Shown piece by piece: positions 8,172-16,803 of a stretch of 64,000 nucleotides of DNA. The notes below the pieces were generated by a model. That model worked only from the letters and a program-made list of their open reading frames with translations. It did no database searches and was not told the origin of the DNA. A program made the position numbers and the translations under genes. Each line of letters opens with the position of its first letter. Position 1 is the stretch's first letter. Origin of the DNA: Sulfitobacter sp. THAF37 (GTDB taxonomy: Bacteria > Pseudomonadota > Alphaproteobacteria > Rhodobacterales > Rhodobacteraceae); assembly GCF_009363555.1 (NCBI RefSeq), contig NZ_CP045372.1, positions 372,001 through 436,000 on the forward strand. Direction: 5' to 3'.

Positions 8172-8714
8172 TCACTTCCGGCGCTGGTGCTCGTCCAGCC
8201 TTGGCATGATCTCGACGAAATTGCAGGGGCGGTGGCGGTAGTCCAGCTGCCGGACCAGTATCTCGTCCCAGGCGTCCTTGCAGGCCCCGGGAGAGCCGGG
8301 CAGCGCAAACAGGTAAGTGCCGTTCGCCACCCCTGCGGTGGCACGGCTCTGCACGGCGGAGGTGCCGATCTTGTTCATCGACACGATGGTAAAGACCGTG
8401 CCGAAGGCGTCGATCTCCTTTTCATAGACGTCGCGGTGCGCCTCCACCGTCACGTCGCGACCGGTCAGCCCCGTGCCCCCGGTGCTGATCACGACATCCA
8501 CCTTTTCGTCCGCGCACCAGGCGCGCAGCTGGTCCGCGATCTCGGCCCGCTCGTCGCGGATGATCCGGCGGTCCGCCACCAGATGCCCCGCGGCCTCGAT
8601 CCGGCCAACCAGCACGTCACCCGACCGGTCTTCGGCCAGCGTCCGCGTATCCGATACCGTCATCACCGCGATGCGTACCGGGATGAATGCCTTGCTGTCG
8701 TCGATCCGGCTCAT
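8172..8714 (-). CDS. moaB: molybdenum cofactor biosynthesis protein MoaB
   Basis: This 180-residue MoaB/Mog-family protein has the molybdopterin-binding motifs ISTGGTGLTGRDVTVEA and FALPGSPGA. Family members adenylate molybdopterin or act as close relatives of the adenylating enzyme. ATG 8714 was chosen because it overlaps the stop of the upstream LysE gene as ATGA and begins a normal MoaB N-terminus (MSRIDDSKAF). MoaE and MoaD are encoded about 13 kb away at 21.4-22.1 kb. Confidence 0.92.
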   Translation of the reverse strand: MSRIDDSKAFIPVRIAVMTVSDTRTLAEDRSGDVLVGRIEAAGHLVADRRIIRDERAEIADQLRAWCADEKVDVVISTGGTGLTGRDVTVEAHRDVYEKEIDAFGTVFTIVSMNKIGTSAVQSRATAGVANGTYLFALPGSPGACKDAWDEILVRQLDYRHRPCNFVEIMPRLDEHQRRK

Positions 8715-9325
8715 ACCCGCTCCATTATTGCCAGCCGCGCCGCCAGCGCGACAAAGATGCCCGCGCTGAGATAGCCCAGCGCCCGCCCCCCGCGTGCCAG
8801 CCTGCGGCCCAGCGTGCCCGCGAAAACGCCAACGCCCGCGTTGATCACAAACCCGCCCAGTCCCAGCACCGCACCGAAGACAAGGAATTGCCCCAGCACG
8901 GGTCCCGCATCGGGGCGCACGAACTGCGGCACGAAAGCCAGCACAAAGAGGATCACCTTGGGATTGCTCAGGTTCACGTAGAACCCGGTGCGGAACGCCT
9001 GCCAGACGCCAAAGGCGCGCGCATTGTCCCGTGCCGTCTGGCTGTGCCGCAGGGTCTGCACAGCCAGCCACAACAAATAGGCGACGCCGATCCAGCGGAT
9101 CACCTCAAGCGCCCAGGGCAAGGCGGCCATAACCGCCCCCAGCCCCAGCCCCGCCAGCATCACATGCACCATGCAGGCTGCGGAAATGCCCGCGCTCGCC
9201 GCCCCGGCAGCTCTGGGTCCGGACCGCAGCCCCTGGCCAAGGCAGAACATCATGTCCGCCCCCGGCGTCAGGTTCAGCGCCAGCGCGGCGGGCACAAACG
9301 CCAGCAGGGTCAAGGGATCAACCAT
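8711..9325 (-). CDS. LysE/RhtB-family amino-acid exporter
   Basis: The 204-residue protein has six predicted membrane segments and the LysE-family N-terminal signature LNLTPGADMMFCLGQGL, plus NLSNPKVILFVLAFVPQF in the middle. Family members export amino acids or their analogues using the proton gradient. The substrate is unknown. The gene overlaps both neighbours (8 bases with the upstream UDG, ATGA with moaB), so it sits in a three-gene operon of otherwise unrelated functions. Confidence 0.9.
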   Translation of the reverse strand: MVDPLTLLAFVPAALALNLTPGADMMFCLGQGLRSGPRAAGAASAGISAACMVHVMLAGLGLGAVMAALPWALEVIRWIGVAYLLWLAVQTLRHSQTARDNARAFGVWQAFRTGFYVNLSNPKVILFVLAFVPQFVRPDAGPVLGQFLVFGAVLGLGGFVINAGVGVFAGTLGRRLARGGRALGYLSAGIFVALAARLAIMERV

Positions 9326-10100
9326 CCGCCAGCTTCGCCTTCAGCGACAGCAGGTCAGCCCAGGCCTCGCGTTTGAACTCGGGCGAGCGCAGCAGGTAGG
9401 CGGGATGGAAAATCGGCAGCGCAGGCAACCCGGCGGCCTCTGTCCATGCGCCGCGCAACCGGGTGATGCCACGTTTGCCCAGCAGCGCCTGGCAGGACCA
9501 GTTGCCGACGATCACCAGCACCTGCGGCTGTGCCAGTGCGATGTGGCGCAGCAGAAAGGGTTTCATCATCGCAATCTCGACCGGCTTGGGGTCGCGATTC
9601 TGCGGCGGCCGCCAGGGCAGGACATTGGTGATGTAGACCGGCGCATCCGCCCGGTCGCGGCCCATGTCGATGGCCGCCAGCATCCGGTCCAGCAGCTGTC
9701 CCGCCTTGCCGACAAAGGGCTTGCCCGCCCGGTCCTCGTCCCGGCCCGGCGCCTCGCCCACCAGCATGACCCGCGCACCCGGTATCCCGTCGCTGAAGAC
9801 AAGATTGCGCGCGCCCTTCTTCAGCTCGCAATGCTCGAACGCCGCCATCGCCGCGCGCAGGTCCTCCAGCGTCGCGGCCCCGGCGGCGGCCTGTTCCGCC
9901 ACCGCCACGGGATCGACCTTCGCCGCCGGAGCGGCAGTAGCACCCGCCACCGGGGGCGCCGGCTGAGCCGCCTTCGGCTTCTCCATCGTCGCGGGCACCT
10001 CGTAGCGGTTGACCGGCCCGTCGCCGATGGCCTCGGCGGCGCCAAGTTCGATCTGCCACTCCAGCAGCGCGAGGTCGTGATGATACCCGGATGATTCCAT
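9318..10100 (-). CDS. family-4-like uracil-DNA glycosylase lacking most iron-sulfur cysteines
   Basis: The 260-residue protein removes, or is descended from enzymes that remove, uracil from DNA. Motif A is GEAPGRDEDRAGKPFVG (about 115-131) and motif C is HPAYLLR (His232). Family-4 enzymes normally hold a [4Fe-4S] cluster with four cysteines. Here only Cys91 (in FEHC, where CxxC is expected) and Cys203 remain, and the usual middle cysteine before PFL is Met. The first 80 residues form an Ala/Pro-rich linker. It is divergent from pyrB. Confidence 0.85.
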   Translation of the reverse strand: MESSGYHHDLALLEWQIELGAAEAIGDGPVNRYEVPATMEKPKAAQPAPPVAGATAAPAAKVDPVAVAEQAAAGAATLEDLRAAMAAFEHCELKKGARNLVFSDGIPGARVMLVGEAPGRDEDRAGKPFVGKAGQLLDRMLAAIDMGRDRADAPVYITNVLPWRPPQNRDPKPVEIAMMKPFLLRHIALAQPQVLVIVGNWSCQALLGKRGITRLRGAWTEAAGLPALPIFHPAYLLRSPEFKREAWADLLSLKAKLADG

Positions 10101-10143
10101 GCCCGTATCCTACGCCCTGCCCGGGCCAAGCTAAATCCCCACC

Positions 10144-10173
10144 TTGCCGCCCGCCCCCCCGCGCCCCTATAAG
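10144..10173 (+). promoter_or_regulatory. possible pyrB promoter
   Basis: TTGCCG (10144-10149) and TATAAG (10168-10173) are 18 bases apart, in the 100-bp gap between the divergent UDG and pyrB genes, 27 bases before the pyrB ATG. This is visual evidence only. Confidence 0.35.
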
Positions 10174-10200
10174 GACCCGACACCGACGAGAGGCGCCGCC

Positions 10201-11151
10201 ATGTCCTTCCCCCACCGCCACCTGCTCGGGATCGAGCATCTGTCGCAGGCCGACATCACCACCCTTCTCGACCTCGCCGATACCTACGCGGAGCGGAACC
10301 GCCAGCCCGACAAACACGCCGATGCCTTGTCGGGGCTGACGCAGGTCAACATGTTCTTCGAAAACTCCACGCGCACCCAGGCAAGCTTTGAAATCGCGGG
10401 CAAACGGCTGGGCGCGGATGTGATGAACATGGCGATGCAGGCGTCGTCCATCAAAAAGGGCGAAACCCTGATCGACACCGCCATGACCCTCAACGCCATG
10501 CACCCCGACCTGCTGGTGGTCCGCCACCCGCAGTCGGGCGCTGTGGACCTGCTGGCGCAGAAGGTGAACTGCGCGGTCCTGAACGCGGGCGACGGACGCC
10601 ATGAACACCCCACACAGGCGCTGCTGGACGCGCTGACGATCCGCCGCGCCAAGGGACGGTTGCATCGTCTGTCCATCGCCATCTGCGGCGACATCGCGCA
10701 TTCCCGCGTCGCGCGGTCGAACATCCTGCTGCTGGGCAAGATGGAGAACCGGATCCGGCTGATCGGCCCCCCGACCCTCATGCCCGCGGGCGTGGCCGAC
10801 TTCGGGGTCGAGGTCTTCGACGACATGGCGCAGGGCCTGCACGACGTGGACGTGGTGATGATGCTGCGGCTCCAGAAAGAGCGGATGGACGGCGGCTTCA
10901 TCCCCTCCGAGCGGGAGTATTATCACCGGTACGGCCTCGACGCCGAAAAGCTCGCGCACGCCGCCCCGGACGCCATCGTCATGCACCCGGGTCCGATGAA
11001 CCGCGGGGTGGAAATCGATGGCACGCTCGCGGACGATATCAACCGCAGCGTGATCCAGGATCAGGTGGAAATGGGCGTCGCGGTCCGCATGGCGGCAATG
11101 GACCTGCTGGCGCGAAACCGGCGAAAGTCGCCGATCCGGCAGGTTTCGTAG
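10201..11151 (+). CDS. pyrB: aspartate carbamoyltransferase catalytic chain
   Basis: The 316-residue enzyme makes N-carbamoyl-L-aspartate from carbamoyl phosphate and aspartate, the committed step of pyrimidine synthesis. The carbamoyl-phosphate site is [29 protein letters not shown] and MHPGPMNRG are also present. No pyrI regulatory-chain gene is adjacent. Instead a metal-ligand-less dihydroorotase homologue lies 1.4 kb downstream on the same strand, resembling the PyrB-PyrC' arrangement of pseudomonads. ATG 10201 is preceded by a purine-rich GAGAGG. Confidence 0.95.
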   Translation: MSFPHRHLLGIEHLSQADITTLLDLADTYAERNRQPDKHADALSGLTQVNMFFENSTRTQASFEIAGKRLGADVMNMAMQASSIKKGETLIDTAMTLNAMHPDLLVVRHPQSGAVDLLAQKVNCAVLNAGDGRHEHPTQALLDALTIRRAKGRLHRLSIAICGDIAHSRVARSNILLLGKMENRIRLIGPPTLMPAGVADFGVEVFDDMAQGLHDVDVVMMLRLQKERMDGGFIPSEREYYHRYGLDAEKLAHAAPDAIVMHPGPMNRGVEIDGTLADDINRSVIQDQVEMGVAVRMAAMDLLARNRRKSPIRQVS

Positions 11152-11192
11152 CAGGTGCGCGAACCATTCCCCGGCGGGCAGCGTTTGTCAGT

Positions 11193-11774
11193 ATGGAACG
11201 CAGCACACATACCCCCGATGCCACGACGGATACCGACGAGATGACAACCATCACCGTTCCCGCGCATGAAAACGGCGTGGTGCGGGTCTTCAGCCTGTCG
11301 ATGTCGTCGGATCAGGCGCAGTCGCTGCGCAACAGCCGCAAGGGCCAGCGCGATGCCCTGGGTCTGGAGAAACTGGACCCCCGCGGCATCGAAGTGCTCC
11401 GGATAGACGACCTCGCCGATATCGGCCTGTACGGCTACCTCCGCGACGGCGTCGATGTCGAGGAAGCGGAGCTGTCCCGCGACCGGGCAAGGCTCAAGGC
11501 GCTCGATGGCTGGGTCCTGTTGATCTACTCCAGCGGCTTCGAAGGGCAGAAGGTCGAATTCATGCCGACGCCCGAACTGACGCTGATCGGCACCTACCAC
11601 CAGACGCGGCCCGAGGCCGCCCGGGCGGATCTGGACGCGGCATCGGCGCAACCCTACTCCGGCACCCCGACCATCGAGCCGCCTCAGCCCGTGCGGGGCA
11701 GACCCGGCGGCGCGATGGTCGTCCTGGGGCTGGTCGTGCTGGTCGCGCTGACCGCCTGGTGGGTCCTGACCTGA
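11193..11774 (+). CDS. uncharacterised C-tail-anchored protein
   Basis: The 193-residue protein is mostly soluble, with a Pro/Gly-rich linker (about 150-170) and one C-terminal membrane helix (AMVVLGLVVLVALTAWWVLT) that would place its bulk in the cytoplasm. I recognise no catalytic motif. It lies 41 bases after pyrB and before the pyrC-like gene, a position where Rhodobacteraceae commonly carry a hypothetical gene. An internal ATG at 11241 (MTTITVPAHENG) is an alternative start. Its function is unknown. Confidence 0.75.
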   Translation: MERSTHTPDATTDTDEMTTITVPAHENGVVRVFSLSMSSDQAQSLRNSRKGQRDALGLEKLDPRGIEVLRIDDLADIGLYGYLRDGVDVEEAELSRDRARLKALDGWVLLIYSSGFEGQKVEFMPTPELTLIGTYHQTRPEAARADLDAASAQPYSGTPTIEPPQPVRGRPGGAMVVLGLVVLVALTAWWVLT

Positions 11775-11810
11775 CAGGAACGCGCCCTCGGGCCGGAGCA
11801 CCATCCTGCG

Positions 11811-11832
11811 TTTCATTGTTCCCAAAATACAC
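11811..11832 (+). repeat. dispersed 22-bp intergenic motif, copy 2
   Basis: The plus strand reads TTTCATTGTT, CCCA, then AAATACAC. It lies between two co-oriented genes, 36 bases after the stop of the tail-anchored protein gene. Confidence 0.75.
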
Positions 11833-11915
11833 ATCGACACCGGCCACCCGCGCGGGCCCTTCCCGGCGGGGACCGCGCCGCTTTCCTCCGCCGCGATCCG
11901 GTGTTAGGGAAAATC

Positions 11916-12020
11916 ATGCAAGAACCCGAACCAGATCCCAAGATGTCAGGCCGCGTCGCGATGGTGGCGTTGCTGGTGGCGTTCGGCGTGGTCGCCCTGA
12001 TGGTCTGGATCGCGGGATGA
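11916..12020 (+). CDS. 34-residue single-helix membrane protein
   Basis: This short frame starts MQEPEPDPKMSGRVAMVALL and ends MVWIAG, with one hydrophobic helix over about residues 14-33. Its TGA overlaps the ATG of the next gene as ATGA, strong evidence that it is translated as part of that pair. It may be a small subunit or regulator of the PH-domain-like membrane protein that follows. Its function is unknown. Confidence 0.6.
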   Translation: MQEPEPDPKMSGRVAMVALLVAFGVVALMVWIAG

Positions 12021-12448
12021 CGCCAAGGCTCAGCTGGGCGCCGCAGCGCGCCGTCTTCATCCGCCGCGCGGCGATCAATGCGGGCGTCACCTTCGTCATC
12101 CTGCTGGCCCTGGGCATTGCGCTGTCCCTCTTCGTCGATCTGCCGGCGCTCTGGCTTCCTCCCACTGCGCTCCTGCTCACCGCCGGGTTCCTCTTCGACG
12201 ACGCGCTGCGCTGGCGGGCGTCGAAATACGACCGCTGGCATCTCGACGAAGGCCACCTGATCCACGAAGGTGCCGAAGGCAGCGCGCAGATCCCTCTGGC
12301 CGAAATCGACCGCGTCTTCACCCGCATGGGCGGCCACGTGGTGTTGGAACTGACCTCGGGTCAGCGCATTGCAATCGGAAACCTGCCGTTCCCGCGCAAG
12401 ACCGCAGAGGCAATCGACGCCGCACGCCGGGGCGGGACCTCTGGCTGA
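12017..12448 (+). CDS. uncharacterised two-helix membrane protein with PH-like C-terminal part
   Basis: The 143-residue protein has two closely spaced hydrophobic helices (about 20-65) followed by a soluble beta-rich domain (HLIHEGAEGSAQIPLAEIDR, VVLELTSGQRIAIGNLPF). The layout resembles bacterial PH-domain membrane proteins, but I cannot assign a family firmly. ATG 12017 overlaps the preceding 34-codon gene. It lies in the pyrB-pyrC' interval on the same strand. Confidence 0.7.
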   Translation: MTPRLSWAPQRAVFIRRAAINAGVTFVILLALGIALSLFVDLPALWLPPTALLLTAGFLFDDALRWRASKYDRWHLDEGHLIHEGAEGSAQIPLAEIDRVFTRMGGHVVLELTSGQRIAIGNLPFPRKTAEAIDAARRGGTSG

Positions 12449-12528
12449 GGACATCCGTCAAAGTTGCCCCTTGGTTCAGACCGGGATTTAAGGCAAGACA
12501 CGCCCGACCCAACTGCCGAAAGACCGCC

Positions 12529-13806
12529 ATGACGTTGCACTTCATCAATGCGCAGCTCGTCGACCCCGAAGCGGGCAAAGTGACCCGCGGTTCGCTGATC
12601 GTCCGCAACGGCGTGATCGACAGCCTGTCTGCCGATTCCATACCCGCACAGGACGCCAGGGTCGTCGACTGCGGGGGTCGGTTCCTCGCGCCGGGCATCG
12701 TCGATCTCGGCGTGAAGGTCTGCGAACCGGGCGAACGGCACAAGGAAAGCTACCGCTCCGCCGGCCTCGCGGCGGCGGCGGGCGGCGTCACCACGATGCT
12801 CACCCGTCCCGATACCACCCCGGCCATCGACAGCCCCGAGGTGCTGGAATTCGTCACCCGCCGCGCAAACGAAGCAGCGCCGGTCAACGTGATCCCCATG
12901 GCCGCCCTGACCAAGGGGCGCGCGGGCCAGGAAATGACCGAGATCGGGTTTCTGATGGACGCGGGCGCCGCCGCGTTCACCGATTGCGATCATGTGATCA
13001 CGAACACCAAGGTGTTTTCCCGCGCGCTGAGCTATGCTGCCAGCCTCGGCGCGCTGGTGATCGCCCACCCGCAGGAACCGGTGCTCAGCGCGGGCGCCGC
13101 CGCCACTTCGGGCAAGTTCGCCTCGCTGCGCGGTTTGCCCGCTGTGTCACCGATGGCCGAACGCATGGGTCTGGACCGCGACATCGCCCTGATCGAGATG
13201 ACCGGCGCAAGGTATCACGCAGACCAGATCACCACCGCCCGCGCCCTGCCCGCACTGGAACGGGCCAAGCGCAACGGGCTCGACATCACCGCGGGCGTCG
13301 GCATCCACCACCTGACCCTGAACGCCCTCGACGTGGCGGACTACCGCACCTTCTTCAAGCTCAAGCCGCCGCTCAGGGACGAGGACGACCGGCTGGCCGT
13401 GGCCGAGGCCGTCGCATCAGGGCTGATCGACATCATCTGTTCGATGCACACCCCGCAGGACGAGGAATCAAAGCGCCTGCCGTTCGAAGAGGCGGCCTCC
13501 GGTGCCGTGGGGCTGGAAACACTGCTGCCCGCCGCCCTGCGGCTGGTCCACGCCGGGACGATGGACCTGCCGACGCTCTGGCGTGCCCTGTCGCTGAACC
13601 CGGCGAAACGGCTGAACCTGCCCGGCGGACGCCTGCAGGCGGGTGCGCCCGCCGACCTCGTGTTGTTCGACGCCGATGCGCCCTTTGTACTGGACCGCGC
13701 GACGTTGCGGTCAAAATCGCGCAACACCCCGTTTGACGGGGCGCGGATGCAAGGTAAGGTCCTGCAAACCTACGTTGCAGGCAATTGCGTATTCGAGGCC
13801 CCCTGA
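12529..13806 (+). CDS. non-catalytic dihydroorotase homologue (PyrC'-like)
   Basis: The 425-residue amidohydrolase-fold protein aligns with dihydroorotases along its length (EPGERHKESYRSAGLAAAAG, TKGRAGQEM, the GIHHLTL and LNPAKRL regions). The active-site ligands have changed. The HxH motif is Gly-Val-Lys (DLGVKVCEPG, residues 60-69), the catalytic TDHAPH-like motif is SMHTPQ (305-310), and the Asp position is Met306. It should therefore not hydrolyse or form dihydroorotate. In Pseudomonas such a dead homologue is needed for aspartate carbamoyltransferase assembly, and linkage to pyrB suggests the same role. TGATG overlap with plsY. Confidence 0.85.
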   Translation: MTLHFINAQLVDPEAGKVTRGSLIVRNGVIDSLSADSIPAQDARVVDCGGRFLAPGIVDLGVKVCEPGERHKESYRSAGLAAAAGGVTTMLTRPDTTPAIDSPEVLEFVTRRANEAAPVNVIPMAALTKGRAGQEMTEIGFLMDAGAAAFTDCDHVITNTKVFSRALSYAASLGALVIAHPQEPVLSAGAAATSGKFASLRGLPAVSPMAERMGLDRDIALIEMTGARYHADQITTARALPALERAKRNGLDITAGVGIHHLTLNALDVADYRTFFKLKPPLRDEDDRLAVAEAVASGLIDIICSMHTPQDEESKRLPFEEAASGAVGLETLLPAALRLVHAGTMDLPTLWRALSLNPAKRLNLPGGRLQAGAPADLVLFDADAPFVLDRATLRSKSRNTPFDGARMQGKVLQTYVAGNCVFEAP

Positions 13807-14414
13807 TGCCAGTCATAGAAAGCTCCGCCGCCCTCCTGATCCTCTGGGGCGTGATCGGCTACCTGCTGGGGTCCATCCCCTTTGGCATGGTGCTGGCCCG
13901 CGCGATGGGACTGGGCAATCTGCGCAAGATCGGGTCCGGCAACATCGGCGCGACCAACGTGCTGCGCACCGGCAACAAGACCGCCGCCGCGCTGACCCTG
14001 CTGCTCGACGGGGCCAAGGGCGCGGTCGCGGTCCTGCTGGCACGCGCCATGGCGGCCGAGGACGCGGCCCAGGTCGCGGGGCTGATGGCGATGCTGGGCC
14101 ATTGCTACCCCGTCTGGCTGCGGTTCAACGGGGGCAAGGGCGTCGCGACCTTCCTCGGCATCGTGCTGGCGCTGGTCTGGCCCGTGGGACTGGGCTGCTG
14201 CGTGGCCTGGCTGATCGGGGCGCTGACCAGCCGCATCTCTTCTGTCGGGGCATTGGCTGCCGGCTCCGTCTCGACCTTCCTGATGGTGCTGTTCGGCGCC
14301 GGAAACGCGCTGCTGCTGGGGGCGGTTCTGACCCTGCTGATCTTCTGGCGGCACCGCGGCAACATCAAGCGCATCAAGGCCGGCACCGAACCGAGGATCG
14401 GCAGGGCCGCGTGA
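13806..14414 (+). CDS. plsY: acyl-phosphate:glycerol-3-phosphate acyltransferase PlsY
   Basis: The 202-residue inner-membrane enzyme transfers the acyl group of acyl-phosphate to glycerol-3-phosphate, the first acylation in phospholipid synthesis. The family motifs are visible in order: GSIPFGMVLAR, GSGNIGATNVLR, FNGGKGVATFLG and the C-terminal basic RHRGNIKRI. I chose ATG 13806, which overlaps the pyrC'-like stop as TGATG. An ATG 21 bases earlier is less likely. The stop overlaps the GTG of the next small gene. Confidence 0.93.
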   Translation: MPVIESSAALLILWGVIGYLLGSIPFGMVLARAMGLGNLRKIGSGNIGATNVLRTGNKTAAALTLLLDGAKGAVAVLLARAMAAEDAAQVAGLMAMLGHCYPVWLRFNGGKGVATFLGIVLALVWPVGLGCCVAWLIGALTSRISSVGALAAGSVSTFLMVLFGAGNALLLGAVLTLLIFWRHRGNIKRIKAGTEPRIGRAA

Positions 14415-14680
14415 CCCCTCCCCCCGACGTCGCGGGTCTGCTGCGGGCACTGCCCGAAGGCACCCTGCGCGGCCGCGCCCGGGGGCGCGCCTATATCGCC
14501 AGCAAGACCACCTTCAACGGCGGCCGGTCGATCAAGCTGGTGGCCGAAGAACTGGGCGGCAGCGATTACATCAGCATGAACCTTTATGACCTCGGCACAG
14601 GCCCGCGCCTGTTTCCCTGCGAGATGCCCGCCGACAAGGTCATCGCATTCCTGCGCGATTTCGCCCCGGACCGGCCCTGA
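14411..14680 (+). CDS. uncharacterised 89-residue protein
   Basis: GTG 14411 overlaps the plsY stop as GTGA, giving an 89-residue soluble protein with an Arg/Gly-rich segment (RGRARGRAYIASKTTFNGGR) followed by LVAEELGGSDYISMNLYDL. I recognise no domain. The coupling to plsY and the conserved-looking second half argue that it is real. Its function is unknown. Confidence 0.7.
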   Translation: MTPPPDVAGLLRALPEGTLRGRARGRAYIASKTTFNGGRSIKLVAEELGGSDYISMNLYDLGTGPRLFPCEMPADKVIAFLRDFAPDRP

Positions 14681-14764
14681 TACCCTCTGCCCCCGGGAGC
14701 GGTTCTGCACCAGCGCGGCGGCCCCGGCCCGTTTTTTCGCGCGGACTTTGACGCAGAAAGGTCA

Positions 14765-14787
14765 GGCCGGATCGCGCCCCTCCGGCC
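14765..14787 (-). terminator. weak hairpin downstream of gshA
   Basis: GGCCGG (14765-14770) pairs with CCGGCC (14782-14787) just after the minus-strand gshA stop. A T-run (14732-14737) 28 bases further on could serve plus-strand transcripts. Support is weak. Confidence 0.3.
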
Positions 14788-14795
14788 CGGCACTG

Positions 14796-16166
14796 TCAGT
14801 AGCTGAAGTCCGCGTAGATCCGGCTCAGGTCCTTGTCCCAGGGGCCGTGATAGGCATCCAGCAGTTCATCGGCGGGGGTCTTGCCGCTTTCCACGCTGTC
14901 CTTCAACGCGTTCAGAAAGTGGGTCTCGTCCGGCACCAGACCACCGGCACCGGCCCGGGCACGGGCCTTCAGCCCGGCCTCGGACAGCGCCAGCGCCTCC
15001 CGGGCGATGTCGTGCAGACGAATGCCCTGCACCTCCGCCTGCAGCCCCTCGATGCTGGCGGCAACCCGCAGCCCGTCGCGCTGTGCCGCCGTCCAGCTCT
15101 TGACCAGATCCCATGCCCCGTCCAGCGCCGTCTGATCGTACATCAGCCCCACCCAGAACGCAGGCAGCGCGCAAAGCCGCCGCCACGGGCCGCCATCCGC
15201 ACCGCGCATCTCGATGAACTTCTTCATCCGCGCCTCGGGAAAGGCGGTGGTCAGATGATCCGCCCAATCGCTCAGGGTCGGGGTCTCGCCCGGCAGAGCG
15301 GGCAGCCTGCCGGCCAGGAAATCGCGGAACGACATCCCCAGGGCATCAATGTACTGCCCGTCGCGATAGACAAAATACATCGGCACATCCAGCGCATACT
15401 CCGCCCAGGCCTCAAAGCCGAAACCCTCCTCGAAGACAAACGGCAGCATGCCGGTGCGCGAGGCATCAAGATCGCGCCAGACCCGGCTGCGCAGGGATTT
15501 GTAGCCGTTCACCCGGCCCTCAAAGAAAGGAGAATTGGCAAACAGCGCCGTCGCCACCGGTTGCAACGCCAGCGCCACACGCATCTTCTGCACCAGGTCG
15601 GCCTCGGACCCGAAGTCCAGGTTCACCTGCACGGTGCAGGTGCGCCGCATCATGATGCGCCCCATGGTGCCGACCCGGCCCATGTAGTCATTCATCAGCT
15701 TGTAACGCCCCTTGGGCATCAGGTCCATCTGGTCGTGGGTCCACTCCGGCGCGGCCCCCAGCCCGATGAAACCGACACCGATCTCATCGGCCACGTCCTT
15801 GACCTCGCGCAGGTGGTTGTTCACCTCGTCGCAGGTCTCGTGAATGGTCTCCACCGGCGCGCCGGACAGCTCCAGCTGGCCCCCCGGCTCCAGCGACACA
15901 TTGGCGCCGTCCTTCTCCAGGCCGATCAGCTTGCCGCCCTCTTCCACCGGGGCCCAGCCGTGGCGGTCGCGCAGCCCCTCCAGCATCACCCGAATCGACC
16001 GGTCGCCCTCGTAGGGCAGCGGCTTGTGGGTGTCCTTGCAGTAGCCGAATTTCTCATGCTCGGTGCCGATCCGCCACTGGTCCTTGGGCTTGCAGCCCGC
16101 CGCGAGGTATTCGGCCAGTTGCTCGTGGCGCTCGATGGGGCCGCCGCCGGACTGTGGAATAGACAT
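14796..16166 (-). CDS. gshA: glutamate-cysteine ligase (plant/alphaproteobacterial type)
   Basis: The 456-residue enzyme catalyses the first step of glutathione synthesis, ATP-dependent ligation of glutamate and cysteine. The sequence is of the GshA class shared by plants and alphaproteobacteria (GTEHEKFGY, LEPGGQLELSGAP, MMRRTCTVQVNLDFGSEAD, RTGMLPFVFEEGFGFEAWAEY), not the E. coli class. Its length is normal for the group. It forms a minus-strand run with rsmE and an unknown membrane protein. Confidence 0.95.
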   Translation of the reverse strand: MSIPQSGGGPIERHEQLAEYLAAGCKPKDQWRIGTEHEKFGYCKDTHKPLPYEGDRSIRVMLEGLRDRHGWAPVEEGGKLIGLEKDGANVSLEPGGQLELSGAPVETIHETCDEVNNHLREVKDVADEIGVGFIGLGAAPEWTHDQMDLMPKGRYKLMNDYMGRVGTMGRIMMRRTCTVQVNLDFGSEADLVQKMRVALALQPVATALFANSPFFEGRVNGYKSLRSRVWRDLDASRTGMLPFVFEEGFGFEAWAEYALDVPMYFVYRDGQYIDALGMSFRDFLAGRLPALPGETPTLSDWADHLTTAFPEARMKKFIEMRGADGGPWRRLCALPAFWVGLMYDQTALDGAWDLVKSWTAAQRDGLRVAASIEGLQAEVQGIRLHDIAREALALSEAGLKARARAGAGGLVPDETHFLNALKDSVESGKTPADELLDAYHGPWDKDLSRIYADFSY

Positions 16167-16227
16167 TGGTGAAGGCTCCGCAACAAGGTATTTGAAAGGT
16201 CAGGGATGGGCGATCAGGCAAGGCGTG

Positions 16228-16755
16228 TCAATGCAGCACCCGCACCTGCGGCGTCGCCGGAGTGCGGTGCCAGATCACCACGGACTCGACCCCGCCAGCC
16301 CGCAACTCGCTCAGCATCCGCTCCGTGCGGATGCCGGGCAGCGTGGCGAAAGCATCGAACAAGGCCCCCGACCCCGCCGCGTTGACCGGGATCAGCAGCG
16401 GCGCCTGCCCCGACTGGTCAAGCCGCCAGTGCGCCGGATACATGTTGCGCTCCAGCCGCAGGCTGACCAGCTCGCGCAGCGCCACCGTGCCACCGGTAAG
16501 CGGGCCGAAATAAGTCACCTCACCCTCGTCCACCTGCACCGCCCCCGGCCCGTCACGCCCCATGCGGAACCGCAGCCGCTGCACGCCGATCCAGGACAGC
16601 GCCGCCCCCCCCGCGATCAGCGGGTATCCCACAATGGCCAGCAGAAACCCCGGCCCCGCCACAAGCCACAGCCCGGTCAGCCCCAGCGCCGCCCCTGCGA
16701 TCACCTCGCGCCAGCGCCACAGCGCCTCCGTCGCCTCCGGGCGCAGAAATCTCAT
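16228..16755 (-). CDS. uncharacterised two-helix membrane protein
   Basis: The 175-residue protein has two hydrophobic helices near the N-terminus (about 18-57) and a soluble beta-rich C-terminal domain ending RTPATPQVRVLH. Genes like it are common between rsmE and gshA in Rhodobacteraceae, but I know of no function. One copy of the dispersed 22-bp motif lies 17 bases before its start. Confidence 0.75.
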   Translation of the reverse strand: MRFLRPEATEALWRWREVIAGAALGLTGLWLVAGPGFLLAIVGYPLIAGGAALSWIGVQRLRFRMGRDGPGAVQVDEGEVTYFGPLTGGTVALRELVSLRLERNMYPAHWRLDQSGQAPLLIPVNAAGSGALFDAFATLPGIRTERMLSELRAGGVESVVIWHRTPATPQVRVLH

Positions 16756-16771
16756 GACGCGGACCCTTCTG

Positions 16772-16793
16772 TTTCATTGTTCCAAAAATACAC
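16772..16793 (+). repeat. dispersed 22-bp intergenic motif, copy 3
   Basis: The plus strand reads TTTCATTGTT, CCAA, then AAATACAC. It fills most of the 48-bp gap between the minus-strand rsmE and the membrane-protein gene, where it could act in the transcript or in the DNA. Confidence 0.75.
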
Positions 16794-16803
16794 CAGACCG
16801 CCC

